Shown here: piece after piece, positions 22,945 through 35,639 of the stretch
Position numbering within the stretch: position 1 is the first letter of the stretch
Layout: every line of letters begins with the position of its first letter
NCBI GenBank assembly: GCA_009869945.1
Contig: WIXG01000331.1
Location: 23,267 to 87,266 of the forward strand
DNA length: 64,000 nucleotides
DNA from: Mesaphorura yosii
Lineage: Eukaryota > Arthropoda > Collembola > Poduromorpha > Tullbergiidae
Direction: 5' to 3'
Translations under genes and position numbers: made by a program
The notes under the pieces: generated by a model
The model's database searches: none
The model's input: the letters and a program-made list of their open reading frames with translations, nothing else
Told to the model about the DNA's origin: nothing

Positions 22945-24433
22945 CTATGCTTGTTGAAGTTCATGTGCAACTTGACTCAAATTCTTAAAAGTCTCAATCA
23001 TCGCTTTCTTGTAAGAGTAGCAAATGTACGGGAGCCCGTGCTTCTCCGCCAGCGCCCGCACCCTGTTGTTGATCAGTGGCTGGCGGAACTGCGGCATTGT
23101 TGGGAAGAGATGATGCTCGATTTGGTAATTGAGGTAGCCCATCCACCAGTCGCACCACCAGCTTGGCTCCACGTCCGCGGTGTGAACAAGGGCGTACTCG
23201 ACCCAGTGAGTCGGCTCCTTGGTGGACTTCAGATGAGAATGCGACAGTGCGAAATTGCCGAATAAATAGACGGAGCCAATCCAAGTTGAGAGCAGGTACA
23301 CCCAAATTCCAAGCGGATAATGGTAGACGTAATGCATGCACATCCAAAAAAATTGCATGTAATAACCATGTTTAATACAATGGAACGGGTGGAGGAAAAA
23401 TGTCCAATAGAATGATCCAAGCAGCGTGTCGATACTCAAAAATAGCCAAGCCTGACAAGTAAAAATCAATTTAAGACTCATTCCTTAGCCTTCACGAATC
23501 AAATCGCGACTTACTTGATTACGTATGAAAAAATTCTTTGCTCGCTTCGGATTGTCCACAACGTCCTTGTTGTAGCACAAGAATGGCATTGTATCCAAGT
23601 CCACGTCGTGCTTGATTCTTTGCGGCATTGCGTGGTGGCGGTTGTGACCGCGAGCCCACCATCTTGAAGAAAGAGCAAGCCCGACTCCTGAAGACGTCAT
23701 AAAATAACACAATTCCCTTAAACATAAGATCCGCCACTTCACAAAACATACTTACCAAATATGACGGCATGGAGCATTCGGTCAATCTTCGGGTTTCCAG
23801 TGAATGAGTGATGTCCGCACTCGTGCTGAATCCATCCAGTTCGACCGTGGACAATCCCCCACAAAGCTATGCCCAAGAAGTTGATAACGCGGTTGTCGAC
23901 GTAGAACATCATGCAGTAAGCAACATACAGAAGCACAAATATCTCGGCAATGCGATAAGCCATGTGTCCTGGTGATGGCTTGAACAGTCCTTCCGCTTCC
24001 AGCTCCAGATACAGTTTGGTAAAATCCTCGGTCAAAGCTCGGTGCCGACGCAGCTGTTCAGGGCTCATGTTATCTGCAAAGGAAATCAGCGTCGGTGCTT
24101 CATTATGTTAATCATGAATTGCGATTGAACAATTTTGTACTTCTTACACTCCTCGTCTCTTGCAGGCCTGCTTTTCAGCGCGCTCATGATCTTTTTCACT
24201 TTCTCCGGTGACCTTTGATGGAATTGCAGGATTGCACACGTCGCATCTTCACCAGGCTTCGTGTAGTAGTCGATAATTGTTCCGCCAGGATGTCGCTTGA
24301 TGAAGTTGGTCACGTCGTAGTAGTATCCGTCGTACAAGATTTCTTTCTTGAATGGAGAGTGCTCGGATACGCGTTCGGGAATTGTTTCCAGGAGGCCAAC
24401 TTCCGATTTCTCGTGTTTTGGCTTTGGAACCAT
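22945..24433 (-). CDS. Cytochrome b5-fused fatty acid desaturase, copy A (Cyt-b5-r/FADS type)
   Basis: This is a membrane desaturase with an N-terminal cytochrome b5 domain that supplies electrons. Four exons (24433-24148, 24073-23756, 23687-23515, 23451-22945) give 427 residues. The b5 heme motif is HPGG (FIKRHPGGTIIDYY), with a second candidate heme histidine in ILQFHQRS. Three histidine boxes are present: HECGHH, HNRHH and QIEHHLFP. The last has glutamine in place of the first histidine, typical of front-end desaturases and Cyt-b5-related proteins. Four or so hydrophobic membrane stretches lie between them. The ATG at 24433 starts MVPKPKHEK, matching copy B. An AATAAA lies 60 bases past the stop. 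Regioselectivity and substrate (fatty acyl versus sphingoid) cannot be told from sequence. Confidence 0.92.
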
Positions 24434-26239
24434 GTTTGTGCTGAAACTTTGTTGGGATTCGCTGTTGTGTTATGTAGAGCCTGTACCCAAATGAACTTGA
24501 CTATTTCGTTTATCCTCCTTCAGGATTTTAGACATACTAAGGTAATCATGTAGCGTTCAGATTGGCCATGATATTGTACTTAACGCAGTATGATTTGTTG
24601 ATTTCGTTTCGAATGAACGCAATAATTAACATCTCAAAAATAGAAAATCCTTTGTTTCTCTTGCAATATTACATTCACGAGTTATGGCACACATAATGAA
24701 CAGCACGCGTACGCGTGCAGAACACATCTCAAATCTGCACCCATTTTCATCGTTAGCCAGTAAGCTCGATACACATACTTGATTTTTACTCAAGCGAACT
24801 TTTCGTGCTTTTGTTCTTCATGGTCCAATTCCCTTTGTTTTGGTTACGAACACGTGAACACGGATTTAGGCAGAAAAGTGCATTACCGTAAAGGAAAGTA
24901 TGAAACAAGCTTATATTAAAAACAGAGATGCAGTTTAATCTCAAGCCAAAATCATACGTCCATAAGTCGGCTTCTCATTTTCCCCAAATTATTTGAAAAT
25001 TGTATAACAGACATTCATTTGAGTTGAGAGCTGCGACTGCGTGACAATTATGATATCACCTTAACGAGGAAATGCAGCGTGCATGCGATAAGACTTGTCA
25101 CGTAAGGTAAATGGCAATTTGGTGATTCGTGATTCTGAAAGAAACATTCAACGGACCCACGCTGTACGAGCTTCGTACATTTAATAACGGAAAGTGCGAG
25201 TCAACGCTCGTGCAAAATGCGAATCGGTGCTGGTATGCAGAAGGTGCCTTCTTACGAATTTCATTTTCCTGTTGGTCGGATAACTCATTCCAAGCCTTCT
25301 GTTACGTCTGTCCACTCATTTGAAGTTTGGCTTCAAACTCGAGCCAAAACCTCAAGTCAAGTTGCGCTATGCAACCACAACACAGCCAGCACAAAGCACC
25401 ACGAAATATTCGCTTGGATCAATGCTGCTTTGTTTGAGGCAAAGAAAAGCACAGCGCGCATCCACCCGTTCTTGCCAAATGCTAAATCGGTTTTTATCTT
25501 TTCTACGCGGTCTCACCCAAATAATCCTCGTAAGAAAATCCAACAAAATTTAGTATTGTCGCAGACGAAGAAATAATTCTACCTTTGTCCTGAAGCCGTA
25601 AGAAATCTTCCAATCCTTCCACTGACGTTCAAAATATTTGCGGTAGAACTTTTGTCACAGGTGAACAATTTTAGACTGATCTACTTGTCCGAATGGACAG
25701 ACAACATCTTGAGCCACTCGAACGTTCAATCATCAACGTATGCATAAAAGTTAAAGGAAGACGGGTCCCACGTTCATTGTAACGGGGTTCCCATAATGCT
25801 CATGCTAAGATGCTATTTTTTCCGCATTTAACATGGGACGCTGGATTCACATGAGTTCACAAAACGAGGAATTATTTGCTGAAGGTTGCCGGACTTGGAA
25901 GTTGCGACATAGACGGCAATTACCTATCGCACTAAGCGATATGAGTTCGGAATTAGTATGGTTATCCAGTTTTGAGCGCAGAGTGCAAGGTTTCTTCAGT
26001 TTCTCATAGTTTATGAATCATTTCAGTTACCAACTCTCGCGTGACAATCATACCGGCACTCAGCACCTCGAAATGCTTCTCCAACGCCACGGCAGTTTAA
26101 TTAAGTGTCAATGTCAACACTACAAGAGCGAATAATTGTGGCACAATATTCCTGGTTCAGCCAGGAAAAGGAAAAAAAATCAATTTTCAATAAAAGTTTT
26201 AATATTTGAGACATTCACACATTCTGAATTTATTTCAGC
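24434..26239. other. Non-coding region upstream of desaturase A
   Basis: About 1.8 kb holding the desaturase A promoter and the 3' flank of the Ly6-like gene, whose AATAAA on the minus strand is TTTATT at 26229-26234. A plus-strand frame at 25217-25576 shows no domain, signal peptide or splice context, and I do not call it. I see no repeats or RNA genes. Confidence 0.4.
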
Positions 26240-26892
26240 TCAAGTGAAGCTAAATAGGAAAGAATACGACACCGTAAAACATGTCAGCGTCCATAAAAAT
26301 GTAGAGTAAGAGCCATTAGATGTATTAGTAGCCTTATTACAGTAATCCGTATGACAAATGCAGGACCTGTACGGGAACGGAGGGCTCGGCGAAGGAATCT
26401 CCGGCTCCGAGTAACAATGGTCACTCGTAATTGTCTTATTCTTCTGCTGAAAAAAGTTTAAGGGTTTGCACCCGCGTGTAACCATGTCTCGTCCTGGAGA
26501 GCGAAAAGTTTATCTATATTTTGTATGACCGACTAAATCCTTATTAGTAAAAGACTTGTGTGACGTACCTTGCCTGCCACCACCAAATACAGATGTCTTG
26601 ATGCAGACATAGTCCTCTGATGAACATTGAATCGTTGATTTGGAAAGTAATTTGGAACAACCGTCAAGGTAATCGTTAGAATACTTCGAATGATGCCCGT
26701 AAGCTGACGACTCTGTTCCCTCGGATGGTTTGATATTTGACGGGGGATCATTACACTTTATGCAGACAATAGCGGTCACGGTTTGGCTGCCCAAATTGAT
26801 GTGCACGACTGCTAGAAGTACACCAATTTAACTAAAAATCTAATAAATTTCATAAATTAAACCACCTCACCAAAGAGTATGAAAGCGAGCAT
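26240..26892 (-). CDS. Ly6/uPAR-like (quiver-type) GPI-anchored protein
   Basis: Small extracellular three-finger proteins of this type act as channel or receptor modulators in arthropods (sleepless/quiver, boudin and relatives). Three exons (26892-26871, 26811-26569, 26493-26240) give 172 residues. A short first exon supplies most of the signal peptide (MLAFILFAVV). The mature part starts with CIKCND and carries about ten cysteines, including GCSKLL, CSSEDYVCIKTS, VTRGC and the closing family motif CICHTDYCN. The C-terminus is a hydrophobic stretch (STFLWTLTCFTV...SFLFSFT) after a small-residue region, as expected for GPI anchoring. The VTRGC and CxCxxDxCN pattern supports the family; no specific orthologue is claimed. 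Confidence 0.8.
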
Positions 26893-28679
26893 CGTTGGAC
26901 AAATTGATGATATATGCGTGAACGTTTCCCGGTAGAAGACTGTTCGCTGTGCTTTAACAATCGAAGACGCTTGCATTTTTTGCCGAAAATATTTCCGATT
27001 GGTAGACCTTTCGAATTTTGACAGGACTTCAGAACTTCAGTCTTCTACCTGAAACTACAGTTCACCAAGAGCAACGCAAAAAGAACGTTGGTACACGACG
27101 TTGTTATTCAGGACAAAGGAAAAGATTCCAATGGAATTTTTACTCCGATGAAGAAGTTAGATTTCTTTGCTGAGATCAAGAAGCTGGCAACTGATTTTTC
27201 CACTCTTTTTCAGTTCGAACCAAATCGCAGAAGTGTGGCTCGATCGCGATGGCGCCGACGGCTGTCTCCGACCCTCGCCTTATTAAAATGACGACCGTGA
27301 AGTGCTTACCAGTAATCAATAAAATATTGTGACATTCAAGTGCAGCCTCGTATCATTGGGCACATCTGTCTGGGAGACGGTCTTGAGACTTCTCATGTGC
27401 TAGATAAGGCAAAAGGTGCAGCTCGTGGACTGCACAGCATATCATTATGCTGATCATTGCATTTATGGAATTTGGATGAATTATTTATGATTCAAATTCC
27501 AAGAAATTCCACTTCGAAATCTTCACATTTTGTAATTCTAGTTCTTTGTCGTGACTGGCACACTAGAAGTTCATGAAAGCTTAAACTGTAGGACAACCAT
27601 TGCAGTTTTGTGCTTTTATTAGTTCGCATACTTAGTAGACTCCGATTTATATTAATTCGACGCGTGCAGTTTCATTTTCAGCCTTGATGCCACACAGGAA
27701 AGAATTTGTGACCACAAGTAAAAGCAGGAAGCTCAAAATTCCGTGGTTTGGAGCTGGAACCATTTCTATGCGAGCGAATATGCTTCACTTTTCAACCTGA
27801 GCACTTCATCTTTAATTTTTGCGGCTGTTCCGTGGAATATTTTCCATGTGCTAATCAAAAATGTGAATGCAAAGAATGAGTATCTCATATGCTCTACTTT
27901 TCATACAGCTATAATATTGTTACCAACTTGAGACCATTGAATTACTCGCATTCAGACTCAAATCAATTTCTTGTTGGCCCATTTCATTATTAAACTGTGC
28001 CTGAGGAATGCACTTGAGCATTTTCTTGTTTTTACAATCACGGACGATCGATCACTAACACAACAGTATTAACGTAAGCTGGGCGAGATTTAGACCAGCT
28101 ACTCGCATCTAATCTGCCTGCATTAGAGAGAATCTCTTTTGAGTTTATAATTTCCTTGCAGTTAAGTGAGCCATTCTTGAGTAAAATTGCTCGCACTGCT
28201 CAGGTTGCTTGAGGTGAATTTGAGCTTCATAAATCACTCGCTGCTGCTGCATTAAAGTAATAGCAATGATAATTGTGGATTAATTTTACTTCGTATACAA
28301 CAAGCACAGATGTGGAACGAATGTAAAATGGGCAGATGGAAGTTTGTACGCACCGCATACATACATGTTCATCTATCATGCACTGTAAATCACTCTGTAA
28401 AACGAACAGGAAAAGCTTGACGCATAAATAGTGGGAAATAATGCAATCCGCTGCTGGGAGATTGAACGCGACGAAAAGGCTCTGCGCTGAGTTCCTCTGA
28501 TCCGTCTCGTTCGTGCTCGTTCGTTTTCATCTTTTGGGCTTTCAGAGAATGCTCTCACAGAGCCAGTTTTCTTGCGCATGGATCACTAGAACCACTTTGC
28601 ACTTTACAATTTCCTTTCTCAATACCCAAAAGCTGCGCTCGCGAGTGTCAATTTTTCCACCACATGAGTCGATCTACTA
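26893..28679. other. Non-coding region between Ly6-like gene and SANBR-like gene
   Basis: About 1.8 kb with the Ly6-like promoter at its left and the SANBR-like 3' flank at its right. The open frames at 27088-27291, 27743-27931 and 28376-28579 are short and show no conserved motif. I see nothing further. Confidence 0.4.
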
Positions 28680-31077
28680 CTACATTATGCCACTTGCTCC
28701 TGAACGAGAGTTTTGCTGCGATTTGCTGTTTTCATCTAACCACATTTGCTCCAGTTTTACAAACGATCCCGAGGTTTCCTGCAAACCAAAGATAAATGTA
28801 ATGTGAATCTGACGCAACAATTTAAAGCTGCCGGATACCTGTGCAATGAGATTGAATCGATTGCTGCGCGCACTCCTCGTCCGCGAAAATTGTGACAGTG
28901 CAACGTCAAAGTTGGAATCGACTGGGACTCGTTGTGCCAGAAAAAGAGTGAGGTCCAGCATCAGCTTCTCCTCCGTCTCACGCTGCATGTCTTGGTTGTA
29001 CCGCGTGCTCAATTCGTTGTTCCAGATCCAATTTTCCGGCTCATGACGAGTGCTTGGACTCGAAATTGGTGAACCAATGTATGGAAATCGACACCCTGCT
29101 GGACCTCCGCTCTCGGAGTCGCTTGACGAATCGTCGTCATCCGAATCGGACGCGTCCAAGTGAGGTTGGCGCATAAGTTTGATTGGCGAAGCAGGCCTCA
29201 ATTCACTCTGACCCTTGACTGTCGTGGAGGCTAGACACGATGAAGAGGTGAGGGTCGTTGGATACACCGACCTTCCTATTGACAGCTGAATTAAATTGTG
29301 AGTAGACGCTCCACGCCTGTAGGACGGTTCGACAGATTCGACATCACAAGCGATAAGATCCAGATACTTATGAAGAATTTGTGACGCCCTTGTTGTGCCG
29401 GCGTCGATGACGTGTTCTTTTGCCCGGCAACCCTGTGAAATGTATGTAATATTATTTATTGGCAACCGGATAAAATAAAACTCCTCTGCTTACACTTAAG
29501 TTGGGAGATGTCAAGTACTTGTACGTGAGAGCATTGCAGCACGCAAATTTTCCGTACGGTTTGTACACATATTCCTTATCGGGAGATTCTGGCGGGGAAG
29601 TGGCTTCTCTCAGATTAGTTTGAGTCTTGCCACCCGGCTTTTCTTTTCCGGGCTCAGGTTCTGGTGGTACAACTTCGACCAGGAATCTCGGGTTTTCGGA
29701 GTGGTAGCGACAATGCTTGAACTCTGAACCAGGAAATATTGCATGACAAGTCGCACATTTGAAAAAATGTACTGTGGCCCAAAGTCTCCAGTAAACTTTC
29801 CTCCAGGATTTGAGTTCTCTCTTCAAGCCAATGATATGGCTTCCAAGCGTCCAGTTATCATTCCTCTCATGACAAGAGTACAGCCTGCCTTGCCAATCGA
29901 ATTTCACACGAGTGCACATCACTTTAGGCGCGATTTCATTGACAATGAGCTGGTCACAAAGTTTACAGTGGAAAAGAGTTGCAGTGGAGGAGAAGTGGCC
30001 TATTTTCATGTTTGGAACCGTCTTATTCAGCTCAAGAATGAATTGCGTATAGAGTTTGGAGGTGATTCGATCAAGTCTGTCCGCTGGCACAATAATATCC
30101 TCCAGTGTCGTAAGGTTCAGCTCATTTGCAAACTCGGCTAACAACAAATCGCTTAAACAACCCAGATTTGGTGAGTCTGCAATTACAAGTTGAATGTTGT
30201 CCTGCAAAAATTTTAAACAGGTTGATTTTAGGATGGACATTTTCAGGAAATCCGCTGAAACAGTCAATCCAACCACATTGATTGCGTCTGAAACGAAATA
30301 AAATTATTACAGTATATGGACTTGGCCTGAGTAATGGCTAGCTCCTCACAACATACCGAGGTCCGGTGGCTCCACACTTTGTTTAGTGTGATGATCGATC
30401 CATTTCATTAGCCACTCAAAAATTGTCACGTCACAGTGAATCGTGATGTCCATGTCGTGTAGCTTCTGGCCCTTGGAAATAATGAGTGAGAAGTACCCCA
30501 TTTCTTGCACCAGAACACTTTGCTGGCACTGAAAGTCCTGGTGCACGCCTTTGACTTCATCAGAGATGTGAATTACAATGGGATAATCGAGTTGGGTATC
30601 GCTCGGTGCCGGTGTTAACGTCCTTTGACTGGAGCCTTGTCTCGGTTTGATGCTTTTCATCGGAGATACGTCAATTGTTGGTCCAACCAATCCCGAGAGA
30701 GCATCAAACGGTTTTGGCGCAGGTTTAAGACGGCCCAACGACGCAGGTCGAGTGAAGGGGACCAAAAACGGTGTGATCGAGTCAAAAATCCCCTCACGTT
30801 GTAATACACTCAGGTCCTGCAGAATTTTAAGTTTCATGTCGGGGGTTGAGACCAGCGCTTTGCCCATCGTCAGAAAATGATTGAAATTGAACTGGCATTC
30901 TTCGACCACAGCTGAGCCGTCGTTGCTCTCTCCACGACCTTTATTTTTGCTAGTGCGTTTACCGCTACAAATTGTCAACTTTGCACGGAAAGAATTCAGC
31001 AGAAACTCCAGCACTTCGCCAAAATGTTGTTGGGCCTGAGTGAGAGGCTGCTGCTCCTTTTGTAATTCCATCTCCAT
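28680..31077 (-). CDS. SANBR / KIAA1841-like BTB-domain protein
   Basis: The human family member is the SANT and BTB domain regulator of class-switch recombination; its role outside vertebrates is unknown. Four exons (31077-30357, 30287-29494, 29432-28839, 28778-28680) give 735 residues. The start is the ATG at 31077 (MEMELQKEQQ). After about 160 residues comes a BTB fold: YPIVIHISDEVKGVHQDFQC, then MGYFSLIISKGQKL and EWLMKWIDHH. Behind it lies a family-specific region with cysteine pairs (FHCKLCDQLIV, FFKCATCHAIFPGSEFKHC) and the tryptophan-rich WRKVYWRLWATVHFF. The acidic/serine tract DASDSDDDDSSSDSESGG follows. I do not recognise a SANT domain in the N-terminal part, so an upstream exon could be missing or the domain may have diverged. 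Confidence 0.75.
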
Positions 31078-31413
31078 GATAAAAGCACACACCACTCAAC
31101 GATAATTTTATTGAACTGCATTAACGTTTCTTTACTGTTACAATAAATCAAAAATCAACGAATTTCAACGCCCTATTTTAAGGGACTCGGTTTGGTTCGT
31201 GAATCGGCTGGAAAGAGTGAGAAACTCCGAATCGAACCCTGAACCTGAGATTTGTGTAGTCACAAAATTATTGATTTACTTGTTAAATCAATAAGCGGAT
31301 GTCCATTATTCATATCAGTACATATGAACTCGCTTAATTCAGAAGAATGCATTGAAAATACAGTTTGATCACTAAGAGAGGATCTCATATTTGGCATAGA
31401 TTTGATAACGACT

Positions 31414-32024
31414 TTATTCCCAATCTTCTACGGCGCGTGTTTTCTTCTTGTTCAAATTATGATACAAGGTGGTTCCCCTATTGTCCAGTTGTATTTTATA
31501 CTGTTGGGAGACGTGATGGGCTCGAGCACTACCTTCACCTCCACGGAATCCTGCTCCGACTCCTCCGCGAGAACCGCCTAAATAGCAAATGGGGTCTCAA
31601 AAATTGACAGAGCCTCAATTGACTACGTAGTGAATCAACCTGGGCCAAGCTGTGTGCCGCCATTGGCCCACGTCTGCGGTGCTCCGTGCCCTGTCTGGAA
31701 CCCACCGCTTCGAGAACCGGTTTCCTGGTGAAGGGTTTGGTACCGACCGTCCGCATGACGAATTCCGGCGTGGTAGCCATACGTTTCTACGTCTGAAAGA
31801 CTTTGAGCTCCATTTTTACCTATAAAATGTGGACAGACGCAATTGAAATCAAAAACTTGGTTTGAGAGATTGTGCGCAGGGTCAGGCAATATCTTTGGAT
31901 TACCTCGGGCGTGAGATTGAGCACGTCCATAGTTGATATTAATTGCTTGGCCTGGAATTACGGTGAAAATTAGCAAATACGCAAAAAGCGCGAGTGAAAT
32001 TAGCGACAATCGAAGACAGGCCAT
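31414..32024 (-). CDS. Small secreted glycine-rich protein, family not recognised
   Basis: Three exons (32024-31904, 31819-31640, 31577-31414) give 154 residues. A strong signal peptide (LRLSLISLALFAYLLIFTVI) starts at the ATG at 32024; upstream in-frame methionines exist but would disrupt it. The mature part has no cysteines. It contains VETYGYHAGIRHADGRYQT, a Gly/Thr/Gln region (GAPQTWANGG) and GGSRGGVGAGFRGGEG. It ends in a basic stretch (LNKKKTR) and VEDWE. The stop codon overlaps an AATAAA. Composition suggests a cuticle or matrix protein, but it lacks a chitin-binding Rebers-Riddiford motif. A precursor of small peptides is less likely, since dibasic sites are few. The function is unknown. 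Confidence 0.55.
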
Positions 32025-34152
32025 TGTAGCCACGGTTGGGGCAGGTTGCTCCAAATGCAGTAGGAAATACGAATGACAGATTAACTGGTAAACCAAATGG
32101 AACCAAAAGAGGTTGCGTAAAAGGAAAATTTGTGGAAATGCCAAACGACGAATTGGTATTTCCTGTCGCGTGGTAATTCAAGCGAAATTGATGCATATTT
32201 TTACGCATGGTCAATACGAAGGTCCCCAAAACATTAATTAATGAGTAAGGAGTGGCCAAATTATGAGCAGTTTATTCGCATTCCTTTTAATTTTAGCTAG
32301 CTAAGTGATGATTAGCATGTATAGCGGTTTCAAGTTTTTTTATTCATTACATTTTATGTTTGTACTAAGTGAACAGCACGAAAGCCGTGCTTTGTGCTTC
32401 ACTGCAGTTTTGACCACAGCGCTCGGCAGTTTGCTGTGTGGAGAAGCTAGTAATCAGCACTAACTTTAAACTCATTCTATTGCAGCAGTGGTGCCTTTCT
32501 GAAAAGTATACTTTCCCGATGAGATGCACTAACCAAGTGAACGTTATCCTTTTAAATGCTTAAGTGCATAATGCCGCTATGGTCAATGATCAGATAGGTG
32601 GATTACAAGCGGACGCTTGGCTGATCGTCCTCCTCATTTGCTCAAAACGCATTCAAATTCATTCTGTTTTGCTCATCATCTTGTTTTGAGCATTCATGTT
32701 TCGGTCTTGTTATCAAAGGGACATATTATGGGAGTCCTAACCACGTATGTCTATGAGCAGAGGATGATCGTGATACAATGAAGTTCGGCTTCACCGGGCG
32801 AGTTCTTGAGAAAAATGATTCGGTTGTATAAGAACCCCAATGCCTAAAGCAATCGCCACTCGCTCCGACACTTCGACAGTCAATTCTACGCGAAACATGC
32901 GATCTTGAACAACTGACTTGAAAGGTGTCTGGTGGAATAAACATAGGGAGAAATCACCTTTCGAACTTAGCTTTTCGCAAATTATGTGGAGATGTGGAAT
33001 TGTGTACGGTAGTAGGACTGTCTAGTCTAGTTCCTCATAGTTTGTACCATTTGCAAGTACCACGGTCGCTTCTCAACTAAATAGGTAGAGCACTCTGTTA
33101 ATGCATGATGACCCGGCACAAAATTGCAATAACTGACACTAAGAAGAATCTCGTCTGGTCAGTTGTGATCTGAGACTGGCATCGGGTGAGAAGCTCGAGG
33201 TCGTGGTTCCAGAGTTCAATTCTTCCAGTTGCCAGCGAAATAGCTAGTCATCAGCCATCATTACTTCAAATTTTTAATCTAGTCTATCTAGTCAATTCAG
33301 TGGACCATCTTGGACTGGCTGGGCACCGATTCGGTGAAATTTTATTGGTAAGCTGAATGGGGAGAAACGGGAAAGCAGGAATCATTTAGACAGGTAGTGG
33401 TTTTGAAAGCGCCATACCGCCCAGTCAACCTGTCATGCTGGTCGGCCTTCTGCTCGGGCTTCTGCTCGGCCCTTTGCAATAATTGAATTCGGGCGAAAGA
33501 AGCCACTGAATTATAGGTCACAAGAGTTAGCCGGTAACCGATTTTCCCTTCATGTTAAGTAACAGAACGACCTTTGATCTTCATCTAGCATTGACTCTCT
33601 GCCGAGTCCGGATCCATTTTAACTGATATACATCAACTACGGAGCAGTTCACGATGATTATGCGATCTTCATACGAGAAATCTGTCAATGGAGCATGCTA
33701 TGAAATCGTGTGCGTTTGAGCACGTGAACATTGTGAGATCGTACGATAGTTTTGCTTTTGCCAGACTTAGAGTACTGATCCAGACGCAGCCGAAGTAGTT
33801 GTGGTGTCTAGTGAACAATTTGGCCGAGGTACCTTACATTCGCAAATAACTGAACACACAACACACCATTTTACTTTATCACTTGAACTCTAATGTCAAG
33901 CAGAGATCAAGAATTTCTGTTGCTAACTGAAATACACATTTTCTCGCAAGCCTTCGCCACTGTGAATGAAGTAGAATGTATGTAATTAAATAGAATCTTG
34001 TCCTGTCTCAATGAATATTTCCTGTATCAATTTCCACTACTGTGTCTAATTTTGCTCGAATGTTCGCTGGAGGTCAGATGTACAAAGTGCTCCAAGTCAA
34101 CATGAATGTTATTCCAGTACAGAACTAAAGAAGCCCACGAGGAGAAGACACA
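32025..34152. other. Non-coding region between divergent genes
   Basis: About 2.1 kb between the minus-strand secreted-protein gene and plus-strand desaturase B, so both promoters should lie here. A 12-base unit (CTTCTGCTCGGG/C) is duplicated at 33447-33470. This is also the centre of the mirror-image gene arrangement described in the findings. I see no coding signal and no convincing RNA gene. Confidence 0.45.
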
Positions 34153-35639
34153 ATGGTCCCAAAACCGAAGTCAGAGCAATTGGACGCAGCCAATCCATTG
34201 AACGATGCGATTCCACTCAAAGACGGCTCCATCAAAGAAATATTGTACGACGGTTACTTTTATGATGTCACCACCTTCATGAGAAAGCATCCAGGAGGAA
34301 GCATCATTGATTACTATACAAAGCCTGGTGAAGATGCAACGCTTGCCATTCAACAATTTCACCAAAAGTCATCGGCTAAAGTCAATATGATTATGAGCGC
34401 GTTGAAGAAAAGACCTGCACGAGACGAAGAATGTATGCTTCTTCACAAATGCTTTAATCGTATATTTTAATGTTAATCGATTTAATATTAGAAATATCCC
34501 ATTGACAGACAACATGAAACACGGTAAACTGGAGAGGCACAGGGCACTGACTGAAGATTTCACGAAATTATACTTGGAACTGGAGAAAGAAGGCTTCTTC
34601 AAGTCGTCTCCTCTTCACCTTGTTTACCGTCTCGTAGAGATTTTGATCTTGGGCTATTTCTCCTACTGGCTGATATTTTCTCAATCGTACTTTATCAAAT
34701 TCCTTGGGATTGTGTTGCTCGGAATTGTTCAAGGTCGCACTGGTTGGATCCAACACGAGTCTGGACATCTATCGTTCACCGGAGTTCCAAAGTTCGATCG
34801 CTTCTTCCACGCCATTATATTCGGTAAGAAAAATGAAGGGTCAAGTTGTGCAATGGAATATGGAGTAAGCTTGACTAAAATTGCAGGGCTTGGCTTGGGA
34901 CTTTCCTCAACCTGGTGGGCTCGAGGCCACAATCGACATCACGCCATGCCACAAAGGCTCAAGCATGACGTCGATCTGGATACACTGCCGTTGGTCGCTT
35001 ACAACGCGAAGGTTGTCAGAAACTCGAAGCAAGGGAAAACGTTTCTGATTCAGAATCAGGTTAGTTCCTCAATTTGTTTCTGCCATTACAACCGGTAACT
35101 TTTTATAAGTTGCTGCATTGTGTTTGTTGCAGGTTTACTTTTTCTTGTTGTTCGACACTCTACTGGGAACTTTAATCTGGCAGCTCTACCTTCACCCTCG
35201 GTATGTGCTGAAGCACAGGTTCTATTTTCAGTTATTCTGGATGCTGGGGCACTACGCCCTCGCGTACCCAATCGGGTTCTGGCCGTGGTTACTTTCAACG
35301 TGGGTCATGTCAATCTACTTGTTTGGAAACTTCTCCCTGTCCCACACCCACCTTGACGTGACCGCTGAGCCGACACACTGGGTCGAGTACTCTCTCGTGC
35401 ACACTGCCGACGTTCAGCAGACTTGGTGGTGCGACTGGTGGATGGGCTATCTGAACTACCAAATTGAGCACCATCTCTTCCCCACAATGCCGCAGTTTCG
35501 CCATCCACGAGTTCACGGACGCGTACGGGAGTTGGCCAAGAAGCATGGAATTCCGTACATTGCCTACTCGTACGTTGAAGCGATGCGAAAGACATTTCAG
35601 AATCTGAAACATGTTTCTCAACAGCTCAAAGAATTGTGA
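34153..35639 (+). CDS. Cytochrome b5-fused fatty acid desaturase, copy B (Cyt-b5-r/FADS type)
   Basis: This is the paralogue of the gene at 22945-24433, on the opposite strand. Four exons (34153-34432, 34509-34823, 34887-35059, 35133-35639) give 424 residues. Intron positions match copy A, and exons 3 and 4 have exactly the same lengths as there (173 and 507 bases). The heme motif HPGG (MRKHPGGSIIDYY) and the histidine boxes HESGH, HNRHH and QIEHHLFP are present, so the metal site looks complete. Most divergence from copy A is in the first 30 residues and the first membrane segments. The ATG at 34153 starts MVPKPKSEQ. AATAAA lies just after the stop at 35646-35651, giving a very short 3' UTR. 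The substrate is unknown. Confidence 0.92.

Noticed and set aside
25217-25576. 119-codon plus-strand frame in the gap upstream of desaturase A
   Set aside because: No start context, signal peptide, domain or splice partner. Chance frames of this length are expected at this base composition.
33080-33230. tRNA-like fragment: GGTAGAGCAC near 33085 and GGTTCCAGAGTTCAATTC near 33210
   Set aside because: The two box-like pieces are about 120 bases apart with no cloverleaf pairing between them, too far for a tRNA.
33447-33470. Tandem copy of a 12-base unit
   Set aside because: Two units only; too short to call a repeat element.
34509-34823. Desaturase B has HESGHL where copy A has HECGHH, suggesting loss of a metal ligand
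   Set aside because: The box only needs HxxxH. Front-end desaturases such as FADS2 also have leucine after the second histidine, so the metal site is complete in both copies.
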